Positions 36,336 through 45,267 of a DNA stretch of 64,000 bases are shown here, piece after piece. The stretch is from Lachnospiraceae bacterium (GTDB lineage: Bacteria > Bacillota > Clostridia > Lachnospirales > Lachnospiraceae). A model generated the notes under the pieces. That model had not been told where the DNA came from, did not search any database, and saw nothing but the letters and a program-made list of their open reading frames with translations. The position numbers and the translations under genes were made by a program. Location: positions 1 through 64,000 of the forward strand of contig SVFN01000013.1 in assembly GCA_015056815.1 (NCBI GenBank). The letters are read 5' to 3'. The stretch's first letter is position 1; each line of letters starts with the position of its first letter.

Positions 36336-39300
36336 TCATTTCACTGTTACCTTCACCGTCTTGCACAGTCCGTTCTGGGTGTAGACGTAGATGGTCGTCT
36401 TTCCTGCCGAAACGCCCTTTACCTTTCCTTTCTTATCCACTGTGGCAATCTTCGGGTCAGCGCTCTCATACCGGAATTTGGAAATATGAATGCTCACCTT
36501 CTGTTTCTCGGTATAGCTTGCCTTGATTGCCTGTTTCTTACCAACGCCCAGCGTGATGTTCTTTTTCTTCACCACCAGTTTGGACGGATTGCCCTTCTTG
36601 CCTCCGGTGGTCGTCGCGTGCACGGTCTTGGAAGTCGTGATGGCGCGTCTGCCGGAAGGAGTGTTTCGATATGCCACTACCATGTACTTATAATACTGAC
36701 CCTTTTTGAGTTTTTTCGCCGTCCAGCTCTTGGTATTTCCGTTCTCGATGGTCGTGATATATTCCAGTTTTTTACCGCAGGCGGAACCGTAGATCAGATA
36801 TCCGTTTGCTCCCGGAATCGCTTTCCAGATCAGCTTGATACTCGTCGCCTTCGGTTTCATCTGTACCATAAGGTACTGCTGAGTAGAACCCTCCACATCC
36901 TTTTTATCCGTGTTGGTCGCCACGATGACGGTTTCCTTTTTCTCTACCGGTACATTCTCATCGTATTCCGCGATCGGCTCCGGTTCCGGTGTCACGACAG
37001 GCGTTTCTTCTTTTTTCTCTTCCGCTTTTCCTGACGCGATCTCTACTTTTATCTCCCCGGAAGGATTATAATTATCGGTTCCTTTATATCTGACATAATA
37101 CGTTCCCGCTTCCAGTCCGGTCAACTGCGTACCTGTCACTGCCGTGTAGGTGGTTTCGCCTTCCCTGCGGTATTCCATATCCGTCGTCAGTCCGGTGATG
37201 GTGCCGTCCTTCTTTCCCTGAATCGTCTCTGCCGTCTCACCGACAACCGGCGTTTTCTGTGCCGCCTTGCCGACCGTCAGCGTATAGCTCGCGCTCGTTC
37301 CCGCGTAAAGCTCTGTCGCCGCACTCACCGCCGTGATCTTAGCCGTACCGACTCCCTTGATGGTAACCGCACCAGTCGTCTCATCCACCAGTGCGACCTT
37401 GGTATTGTCACTGGTATACGTGATGGTGCCTCCGTCGTCCACACTGGAAACAGCCTTCTGTCCCACTCCTTTTTCATCAAATGTCACATTCAGTTCACTC
37501 TTTGCAAAGCTTAAAACCTCATCCGAAACACCCGCGAGAATCTCAATCTGCGTCTCCTCAGATGCCTTATAGTACGGTTTCTCCTGATAACGCACATAGT
37601 ATACGCCGGGTGCCAGACCAGTGATCGAATTTCCACTGACGGATGTATAATCTTCCTCGCCTTCCCTGCGGTATTCCATGTCAATGGTCAATCCGGTGAT
37701 GATTCCGTCCTTTTTGCCAAAGATTGTCTCATCTGTCTTATCCGCTTTCGGTGCCTTCTGTGCCGCCTTGCCGACTGTCAGCGTATAGCTCGCGCTCGTT
37801 CCCGTATAAAGCTCTGTCGCCGCGCTCGCCGCCGTTACGGTGGCTGTTCCGACTCCGGTAATGGTAAGTTTTCCGGTCGCGCTGTCCACCTTTGCAATGT
37901 TTTCATCATCAATGGTATAGGTGATGGCGCCTCCGTCGTCCACGTTGGACTCCGCCGTCTGCCCGGCGTTCTTCTGTCCGTAAACGACATTCAGCTTCAC
38001 TTTCGCAAAGTTCAGCACTTCATCCTCCGTACCCGGCTCGATGACTACCTTCGCATCCGCAGACGCCTTATAGTTTGTCTTTGCGCGGTATCTCACATAG
38101 TATGTGCCGGGAGCAAGTCCGGTCAATGTCGTATCCGCAATCGCCTTGTAGGTGTCTTCTCCCTCCTTACGGTATTCCATATCGGTAGTCAGTTTCGTGA
38201 TGGTTCCGTCATTTCTGCCCTCGATGGTCTCATTCGTCTTTCCGACTCTCGGTGAGCGCTGGGAGGCTTCTGTCACATTCACCACATAGCCTGCTGTCGC
38301 GCTGTTATAAGAAGAAGTCTTTGCCGCCACTGCCGTGATGGTCGCCTTACCGACGCCGATGATCGTGAGCTCTCCGGTCATGGCATCCACGGTAACGACG
38401 GACTCATCATCGCTCGAATAGGTGATGGCGCCTCCGTCATCCACATCACAGACTGCTTCCTGCCCGATGCCTGTCACGCCAAAGGCTATGTTGATCTCCT
38501 CCTCACTAAAGCTGATATTCTGTGTCTTCTGTGCGGCATTTACCATCACGTCAAAGGATATCCCTTCGGTATCCGCCGCATATTCCGGTATCTCATCCGC
38601 GTTCAGGTCCGCTGCTGCCGCTGTCGCTTTCATGGTAATGGTCTTTCCGGCCGCATCCCCGTGAAGAACCAGTCCGGTTCCCGCCGTGTAATCCGCATAC
38701 TCCGCACCCTGAACAATCACAAAGGCGAGTTGCCCCTTTGCACCTTTTACCGCTGTCTTTAGCTGATTGTCCGTCAATGTCTCGCCACCGGCCGCTTCCA
38801 GTGTCCTGGCCTTTGTCAGTGTCTGTACTGCCGGAGTGATGTCACCGGTAAGTACCGGTTCCTGCAACTCATAATTTCCGGCAGCTTCCCCTGTCAGTGC
38901 AAACAAAGAATCCGCCTCCAGGGTAATGCTCTTTCCGGTTCCCGCATATTTGTCCGCAAAGTAGCCTGCTGCCTGTTCGTCATTCAGACCGACTTTCTCT
39001 GCGTCCGCTTCCAGAATACCGCTAAGCGCTCCCGCCGTAACGGTCACTGCGTCATTTCCGTCATAAACCTTCGCCGCCGTTCCCGTCATAGTCACGGTTT
39101 TCTTCGCAATACTCCAGGAAACCGTCTTTGGCTCCTTCGTGCCGTCCTTCCAGATAAAGCCTTCCCGCAGGGTAAAGGTCGCCTGATAATTTCCGGCATT
39201 CACCGCCTTGACATCTCCGCTCATGGTGTAAGCAGAAAGCTCCTCATCATAGACAACGCCCTGTTTTTCGGTACCGTCATAAGTCAGGTTTCGCACCTCT

Positions 39301-42300
39301 TTGGGCATGTCTGCCAAAGAAGTATCCACATACCATTTGATGTCATCATAGTACATGGTCTGCCCTGTGGTGCCCACTCCGCATACCGTCGCAGTTTTAC
39401 TGGTCGAATTTACCTTGATCGGAGAGGAATTTGCCGCTTCATACTCACCCGTATCGCCATCTGCGATCCAGATGTTCATCGTGCGCCCGTCCGCAGCCTT
39501 CGTATAGGCGATCTTAAGCCGGTACCACTTATTTTTTGTCAAAGCCTTTCCTTCCATATTGTCGAGTGTGACCGGTGCCGTATTGTTTCCTGCATAGCAC
39601 TTCCAGACACCATTGTCCACATAAAGCATCGCCTGGTATGCGTTTCCCATCCCAAACGCAAAGGTCGGATTCTCTGAATCGGATTTAAACCTTGCCTCAA
39701 AAACGGAAGTACCGTTTAAATAAGGCAGGGATTTTAAATCATACGCCACGGTTTTATAGGAAGTATAAGCCTGATTTCCATCTTCCTCCTTCTGCCAGGT
39801 AAAACCATAATAGTCTTCATAAAGTATGGCACCCGTATTCTGCCCGACCGTGCAGCCGTCAAAGCCATCCTCATAATAATATTCATATGGCATCGCAAAT
39901 TTCAACACATTGCTTAAGGAGCCTTCCGCATCCTTTACCGCTACATATATATATTTGGCACGAAGCGACATATCCTTGGTGATGACCAGCGCCATCGTCG
40001 CCTGCGCCGTCACATCCTGCTCTGCCTTACGTCCGTTTGCAAGCAGTTCATCCGCCGTCGGTGTCTCGGGACTTTCGGAAACCTGATAATAGACTTCGCC
40101 CGCAATGTCGCTCTTAAACCAGACGGTTGCCTTGTTTGCATTCTCCCTGTAAATGGTATTGCCGACAATGGTCGGAGCATCCTCAAAGCTGTAATCCGCA
40201 TCATAGGCAACGCTGTCTGCCTTGAAGGTCTCTGCACTTCCCAGTCCGGCAATGGCGCGCACCTTCGTATTTTTTGTTCCCACACGCACAGGTGCCTCAT
40301 ATTTCTGTGTCTTGACCGTATCGTTTGCATCGGGATAACTGCCATCCGTCGTATAGTAAATTGTCCTGTCTGCCGCACCGGTTGACATGGTAACATCCTG
40401 CGCCACGGTATACATCGCCGTGCCGGGTGTAAACTGTACGGACGCATCCTTTTCCTTTGGCAGATAATAATATTCCAGATTGTCAAAATAAACGGTACTT
40501 CCCGCATCGGTCTTCAGATAGGCACAGGTATACCTGCCATTATAGGCCGCCGTGATCGGTTCGCTGTTCGCGCGTTTTCCGTCGATGTATACATCATATA
40601 CGCGTTTTCCCTCTGTCTCATCATAGACAATACGTACCTTATGCCATTCATTCTTCTGACATTTCTCGTGATATTGGTCAAATTCCGTCACCGTTCCATT
40701 CGTCCAGTTCTTCCAGACGCCATCTTCCACACGGATTCCTGCCGTATCATAATAAGAACGGATCTCAAACGTCGGATCACTCATCAGGGACATATAATCC
40801 GCCTCATACACAAACGTGCCGTTTTTCAGATAGTCCGGAAAATATCTGCTCGGATCTACGCCGGTCAGGGCAAATACTTTTCCGTGCTCTCCCTCCAGCT
40901 CCACAATCTTCTGACTCGTCGTATTCAGCCCATAGCTTGTACCTCCGATGGCCGTCGTCAGATTGGATTCAAAATCTTCCTTAAAATAAACATCCTGCGG
41001 CATATAGAAAGAAAGAACATTGCTGAGCGTCCCGTTCTGATCTTTTAATACCACATAGGCATACTTCTCCCCCGTCTTCATTTTGTTGGTGAGAGTAAGC
41101 TGTGTAACAGTATCCTGCAAGGCTGCTCCGCCCTTTGACGCGCCATTCGCCAACGTTTCCGTCGCCTTGTTCTCCTCATCGGCAATCGTTTCCGCCGCCG
41201 GCACCTCTGCTTCTCCTTTTATTACGTAGTAGACATCACCGCTCACATTGCTGTTAAACCACACATATCCTTTGGTGGCACTCTCGCGGTAGACACTGCT
41301 TCCGGTCAGAGTCGGAATCGTGACAAAGCTGTAATCCGCATCATAGGCAACGCTGTCTGCCTTGAAGGTCTCTGCACTTCCCAGGCCGGCAATGGCGCGG
41401 ACTCTGGTATTGTCCATTCCTACAGTGATCGGCTCCTTGTATTGTTTCGTCTTCTCCGTATCACTCACATCGGGGTAACTGCCGTCTGTGCTGTAATAAA
41501 TCGTCCGGTCACCGCTGTCTGTCATCATCGCCACTGCCTGCGGCGTTGTATACATGGCGGTCGGTCTGTCAAACTGTACCGTGGCGTCCTTCCCCCTGGG
41601 CAGATAATAGCATTCCACATCGTCAAAGCAGATCTTACTATTATCCAGCGCCACCAGGAAGATTTCCGAATATCTGTCCGCACCGCCCGATTTGATCGGT
41701 TCGCCGTTGGCACGTTTCCCGTCAATGTAAATATCAAATACCCGCTTGCCTTCCCATCTGTCATAAACCAGCCTCACCGTGTGCCACTCATTTTTCTGAC
41801 AGGTCTTTGTATAGCGTTCAAACGGCGTATAGGTGCCGCCCGCGAGACTTTTCCAGACACCGCTTTCGATGCGCACTCCCGCCTCGCCCCTAAAACGAAT
41901 CTCCAAAGAAGGGTCTTCCGTCAGGGACAAGAAGCTCGCCTCGTATACCCAGGTTCCATTGTAGAGCCACTCCGGAAATCCCCTGTATCCATATACACTA
42001 TTTCCTTTTACCTGATAGACATTTTTATGCCCGTCCTCTCTGGTTACGACCGTACGGCTGTCATTATCAATCTGATAAATGCCGGAATAACTTCCTGCTC
42101 CCACGCCCGGTATATCCGCTTCAAAGTCTTCCTTAAAATAAATGTCCTGCGGTATATGATACGAAAGCACATTACTGAGCACACCATCCTTATCCTTTAC
42201 CACTACATAGACATAGCGCGCCCCGGTCTTCATATTGTTCGTAAAGGTCATCTGGGTAATGGTATCCTGCACCACGGCGCCGCCTTTCGCCGAACCATTG

Positions 42301-44960
42301 GCAAAGGTCTCCGTCGCTTTATTCTCCTCGGAAACGATGTCCGCCGCTGCTGGTGCCGTCCCATCGATGGAAACCATGTAATAGGCATCGCCGCTTACAT
42401 TACTGTTAAACCACAAATATCCCTTCGTAGCACTCTCACGATAGACGCTGTTTCCGGTCAGGGTAAGCGCATCCACAACCGTATAGGTCTGCGCATACGC
42501 AACACTCTCCGCCAGGAAAGCATCTCCTTCACCGGTGCCGGCGAGTGCCGTGATCGTCGTCGTCGCATCGATGTGAATCGGCGCCGTGTATTTCTTCGTA
42601 TTCGCTGCATTCTTCTTCAAATCGGGATACGTTCCGTCCGTCGTATAGTAGATGGTGCGGTCCGCAAGCGTCGTGGACAATGTGATATCCCGCGCCGTCG
42701 TATAAGCCGCAGTAGGCTCGCTGAATTTCACGACGGCATTGTCTGCCGCATCACTTAAGCACCATGCCTTCAAGTCATCATAGTAGGTCGTCGTCGAAGC
42801 TGCATCCTGTGTTCCGCCTGACGTCTGCAAATAAAAGTAGGAATTATTCGCGTCACTTGACTCAAGCGGTGCGGAATTGGCCTTCTTCCCATCGATATAC
42901 ACATCAAACTGTTTCTTCATCCGGTCATAAACGATGCGAAGCTGATACCATCTGTCCTTCACAATCGGTTCTGTCGCCAAATCCAGGGCTACATTTGCCG
43001 TCGTTCCATCCGTGCGCGCATACCATTTTCCTTCCGAAGCATCCACGCCGATATTTCCAAACCGGAAAGAGCCTGAGGGTTCGGTTTCCTTAAACCGGAT
43101 TTTCCCTTCAATCACCCAGGTTGCCTGCGCATTGTTCCCCATCTGGATTCTGGTGTCCCAATAATAATTCACGTATTTGGAAAAGGCGCGGTTGCCTTCC
43201 AAAGTGACAATCTTCTGATAATTTTTGCTGACTCCGAACATGCAGTTTCCTTCTACCGCTTCGTCCGGATACGCTTCAAAGTCCTCGTTCATGTAAAAGT
43301 CATAAGGCAGATAGTATTGAAGGACATTGCTGTATTTCTCATTTTCATCCTTTACCACGATATTGACGTACCTTGCCCCTGCTTTCAGCTGATTGGTATT
43401 ACTTTTAATCGTAAGGACCGTCGTCAAATTCTGCGAAGCCATTAAAGCGGCATCAACCCACTCCACCGAAGGATTCCCTGCTTCCGGAACCGTGGAATCT
43501 CCCGTCACATAATAATAGACGTCGCCCTTTACATCGCTGATAAACCAGAACGCTGCCTCGTTTGCGGCACTCCGGTGTACGCTTGGGCCCTTTATCGTCG
43601 CGGTCGCAAGAATCGTGTACGTCTCGGAATACGCCACGCTCTCTGCCACAAATGCGGCTCCCTTTCCTCTTCCCGCTACCGCGCGGATTGTAGTGGTCGT
43701 ATCGACCGTGATCGCTCCGGTGTATCCTTTCGTCGCCGCAGCATTCGTAGTCGGCGACGGATAACTTCCGTCCGTCGTATAATAGATCACGCCGTCCGTT
43801 AAATCCGTCGTCAGCTCAATCTGCTGCGTGCCCACATAATTGGCAGTGGCTTTACTAAATTTCACGTTCGGATCCGTAATCCCTGCCACATCGGTCGGAT
43901 AGGAATAGGAGGTAATATCGTCAAAATACGTATACTGTCCTGCGGAAGAACTGATATAAAGCCTGTTAATGGCGGGATTGGGCGCCCAATGATTTGTATC
44001 ATATTTCGCTGCCGTAAGCGCCTGCTCATTTGCTTTATTCCCATCAATGTACACGTCATATTGATGAAGCTGTGTGTCAAACACAATCCGTACCGTATAC
44101 CACTTGTCTTTTTTCATGGCAGCATCCGGAGCCTGCTTAAGCACCTGCGCTTCCCTGCCGCTTGCACAGGATTTCCAGACACCGTCCGCAATGACAATGC
44201 CTGCGATATCATAATTCATATAGTCTGAGTATATCGTGCCATTCTCCCTAAGCCGCCCGTCAAACTGCAGGGAAAACTTCGCGTTCGGTGTGTCTGCGCC
44301 CGATTTGATTTTTCCCTCCAAAACCGTGATGCACGCCTTACTCCCCTGTCCGGTGGCAAGCCCTGCCACAGCATTTGACGTACCATAAATCCGATATACC
44401 TGATTGCCACTCTCTGCCGCAATCACATTATTCGTGCCAAATCCAATGCCCGCATTCGCGGAGCCATTATTATATCCATCGGGATATGCTTCAAAATCCT
44501 CGCTGTACCAATACGTCATCGGCATCTGCGCCGTTACGATATTGCTGAGATTCGATGCATCCTCCGCATCTGCCACAACGAGATGGGCATATTTCTTTCC
44601 CTGATACATCCCTGTCGAAAGCGCGACGGATTTAATCTGTCCCGCCACGGCAGCATTGTTTCCCGTATTTCCTGCTGCCACAATCTGGCTCGCCGTCAGC
44701 GTGGAGGAAGCACCATCCACTTCATCCACCACATAATAGATTGTCCCTGCCGTGTCACTGTAAATCCACGCCTCCGCCTCCGTGCCGGAAGTCCGGCGCA
44801 CACTGCTGCAGGAAATCTTCGGCTGCGCCGCCTGCAGCGTCTGTGCGGCAAGAAAAAGCCTTCCTCCCATAACAAGCAGAAGTGCCAGCAAAAATACCGG
44901 AAGCTGCCTGCATAAACAATATCCTGTTCTTCGTAGCTGTTTTGTTTCTTTCTCCATCAT
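36336..44960 (-). CDS. Giant secreted modular surface protein with five LamG/chitobiase-like modules and Ig-like repeats
   Basis: A 2874-residue exported protein. A signal peptide (about residues 1-46) is followed by five modules of about 380 residues starting near residues 47, 452, 832, 1217 and 1597. Each has a beta domain with a YRES-type motif and a LamG/concanavalin-like domain (EDFEA...WY..RIVYD...VYIDGKRAN); the first four also end in a chitobiase C-terminal-like domain (TIYYTTDGSYPD). Then come MBG/YDG-like domains (about 1885-2145), three 167-residue Ig-like tandem repeats (about 2150-2650), an FN3 domain and a final Big_2 domain. The architecture suggests glycan binding; no catalytic domain is recognised. 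There is no LPxTG. The start follows AAAGGAGCAGCTT. Confidence 0.82.
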   Translation of the reverse strand: MMEKETKQLRRTGYCLCRQLPVFLLALLLVMGGRLFLAAQTLQAAQPKISCSSVRRTSGTEAEAWIYSDTAGTIYYVVDEVDGASSTLTASQIVAAGNTGNNAAVAGQIKSVALSTGMYQGKKYAHLVVADAEDASNLSNIVTAQMPMTYWYSEDFEAYPDGYNNGSANAGIGFGTNNVIAAESGNQVYRIYGTSNAVAGLATGQGSKACITVLEGKIKSGADTPNAKFSLQFDGRLRENGTIYSDYMNYDIAGIVIADGVWKSCASGREAQVLKQAPDAAMKKDKWYTVRIVFDTQLHQYDVYIDGNKANEQALTAAKYDTNHWAPNPAINRLYISSSAGQYTYFDDITSYSYPTDVAGITDPNVKFSKATANYVGTQQIELTTDLTDGVIYYTTDGSYPSPTTNAAATKGYTGAITVDTTTTIRAVAGRGKGAAFVAESVAYSETYTILATATIKGPSVHRSAANEAAFWFISDVKGDVYYYVTGDSTVPEAGNPSVEWVDAALMASQNLTTVLTIKSNTNQLKAGARYVNIVVKDENEKYSNVLQYYLPYDFYMNEDFEAYPDEAVEGNCMFGVSKNYQKIVTLEGNRAFSKYVNYYWDTRIQMGNNAQATWVIEGKIRFKETEPSGSFRFGNIGVDASEGKWYARTDGTTANVALDLATEPIVKDRWYQLRIVYDRMKKQFDVYIDGKKANSAPLESSDANNSYFYLQTSGGTQDAASTTTYYDDLKAWCLSDAADNAVVKFSEPTAAYTTARDITLSTTLADRTIYYTTDGTYPDLKKNAANTKKYTAPIHIDATTTITALAGTGEGDAFLAESVAYAQTYTVVDALTLTGNSVYRESATKGYLWFNSNVSGDAYYMVSIDGTAPAAADIVSEENKATETFANGSAKGGAVVQDTITQMTFTNNMKTGARYVYVVVKDKDGVLSNVLSYHIPQDIYFKEDFEADIPGVGAGSYSGIYQIDNDSRTVVTREDGHKNVYQVKGNSVYGYRGFPEWLYNGTWVYEASFLSLTEDPSLEIRFRGEAGVRIESGVWKSLAGGTYTPFERYTKTCQKNEWHTVRLVYDRWEGKRVFDIYIDGKRANGEPIKSGGADRYSEIFLVALDNSKICFDDVECYYLPRGKDATVQFDRPTAMYTTPQAVAMMTDSGDRTIYYSTDGSYPDVSDTEKTKQYKEPITVGMDNTRVRAIAGLGSAETFKADSVAYDADYSFVTIPTLTGSSVYRESATKGYVWFNSNVSGDVYYVIKGEAEVPAAETIADEENKATETLANGASKGGAALQDTVTQLTLTNKMKTGEKYAYVVLKDQNGTLSNVLSFYMPQDVYFKEDFESNLTTAIGGTSYGLNTTSQKIVELEGEHGKVFALTGVDPSRYFPDYLKNGTFVYEADYMSLMSDPTFEIRSYYDTAGIRVEDGVWKNWTNGTVTEFDQYHEKCQKNEWHKVRIVYDETEGKRVYDVYIDGKRANSEPITAAYNGRYTCAYLKTDAGSTVYFDNLEYYYLPKEKDASVQFTPGTAMYTVAQDVTMSTGAADRTIYYTTDGSYPDANDTVKTQKYEAPVRVGTKNTKVRAIAGLGSAETFKADSVAYDADYSFEDAPTIVGNTIYRENANKATVWFKSDIAGEVYYQVSESPETPTADELLANGRKAEQDVTAQATMALVITKDMSLRAKYIYVAVKDAEGSLSNVLKFAMPYEYYYEDGFDGCTVGQNTGAILYEDYYGFTWQKEEDGNQAYTSYKTVAYDLKSLPYLNGTSVFEARFKSDSENPTFAFGMGNAYQAMLYVDNGVWKCYAGNNTAPVTLDNMEGKALTKNKWYRLKIAYTKAADGRTMNIWIADGDTGEYEAANSSPIKVNSTSKTATVCGVGTTGQTMYYDDIKWYVDTSLADMPKEVRNLTYDGTEKQGVVYDEELSAYTMSGDVKAVNAGNYQATFTLREGFIWKDGTKEPKTVSWSIAKKTVTMTGTAAKVYDGNDAVTVTAGALSGILEADAEKVGLNDEQAAGYFADKYAGTGKSITLEADSLFALTGEAAGNYELQEPVLTGDITPAVQTLTKARTLEAAGGETLTDNQLKTAVKGAKGQLAFVIVQGAEYADYTAGTGLVLHGDAAGKTITMKATAAAADLNADEIPEYAADTEGISFDVMVNAAQKTQNISFSEEEINIAFGVTGIGQEAVCDVDDGGAITYSSDDESVVTVDAMTGELTIIGVGKATITAVAAKTSSYNSATAGYVVNVTEASQRSPRVGKTNETIEGRNDGTITKLTTDMEYRKEGEDTYKAIADTTLTGLAPGTYYVRYRAKTNYKASADAKVVIEPGTEDEVLNFAKVKLNVVYGQKNAGQTAESNVDDGGAITYTIDDENIAKVDSATGKLTITGVGTATVTAASAATELYTGTSASYTLTVGKAAQKAPKADKTDETIFGKKDGIITGLTIDMEYRREGEEDYTSVSGNSITGLAPGVYYVRYQEKPYYKASEETQIEILAGVSDEVLSFAKSELNVTFDEKGVGQKAVSSVDDGGTITYTSDNTKVALVDETTGAVTIKGVGTAKITAVSAATELYAGTSASYTLTVGKAAQKTPVVGETAETIQGKKDGTITGLTTDMEYRREGETTYTAVTGTQLTGLEAGTYYVRYKGTDNYNPSGEIKVEIASGKAEEKKEETPVVTPEPEPIAEYDENVPVEKKETVIVATNTDKKDVEGSTQQYLMVQMKPKATSIKLIWKAIPGANGYLIYGSACGKKLEYITTIENGNTKSWTAKKLKKGQYYKYMVVAYRNTPSGRRAITTSKTVHATTTGGKKGNPSKLVVKKKNITLGVGKKQAIKASYTEKQKVSIHISKFRYESADPKIATVDKKGKVKGVSAGKTTIYVYTQNGLCKTVKVTVK
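37420..38922 (-). repeat. Three tandem 501-bp coding repeats
   Basis: The same marker sequence (GTGATGG, start of the VDDGGxITY codons) recurs at 37420, 37921 and 38422, exactly 501 bp apart, so each unit is 167 codons. Parts are nearly identical in DNA, for example 37261-37333 against 37771-37843. The 3' and 5' edges of the array are approximate. Confidence 0.75.
40185..40259 (-). repeat. 75-bp near-identical repeat, copy A
   Basis: This stretch matches 41325-41399 at 74 of 75 bases, at a distance of exactly 1140 bp (380 codons). It lies at the boundary between two large modules of the giant surface protein and indicates recent duplication or gene conversion. Confidence 0.85.
41325..41399 (-). 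repeat. 75-bp near-identical repeat, copy B
   Basis: This is the partner of 40185-40259, with a single base difference. It encodes the same linker and chitobiase-like domain end (GLGSAETFKADSVAYDADYS) in the preceding module. Confidence 0.85.
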
Positions 44961-45150
44961 AAGCTGCTCCTTTCTCATGATAAACCATGAACCTCTCTTT
45001 CCCGTTCCCTCTACCCTTCCTGTTTTGTTTTATTTCCGCAAAAACTTGCTATAATTATACAAAAACAAGTGGTTAAAATCTATATTTTCTGCAAATTGGC
45101 AGTGCCAATTTATTTTGGTCAATTTTTTATCTCCAAATCCAAAATTGCAC

Positions 45151-45199
45151 AAAAAATCCGGCAGGCTGCCGTGTTTTCACACGTACTACCTGCCGGATT
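45151..45199 (-). terminator. Terminator of the BspA-like surface-protein gene
   Basis: AATCCGGCAGG (45155-45165) pairs perfectly with CCTGCCGGATT (45189-45199); the loop holds a second small hairpin; UUUUUU follows on the minus strand. It separates the BspA-like gene from the giant gene. The 44961-45150 stretch should carry the giant gene's promoter, but I see no convincing one. Confidence 0.85.
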
Positions 45200-45267
45200 G
45201 CCTGTCATAAAATTTTCGTTCCATGACGGATTCTTTCTTTACTTGACCTTATATCTGTTCGGAAGCT

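Noticed and set aside
36246-37034. A 262-codon open frame on the plus strand at the end of the giant gene
   Set aside because: It lies opposite the FN3/Big_2 end of the giant protein and crosses its terminator; no domain is recognisable.
37260-41400. Regular direct repeats that might suggest a CRISPR array
   Set aside because: The units are 501 and about 1140 bp long, encode protein domains in frame and have no short repeat-spacer pattern.
41442-42758. A 438-codon open frame on the plus strand inside the giant surface-protein gene
   Set aside because: It is antisense to the repeated LamG/chitobiase-like modules, which are conserved as protein; the open frame follows from their codon usage.
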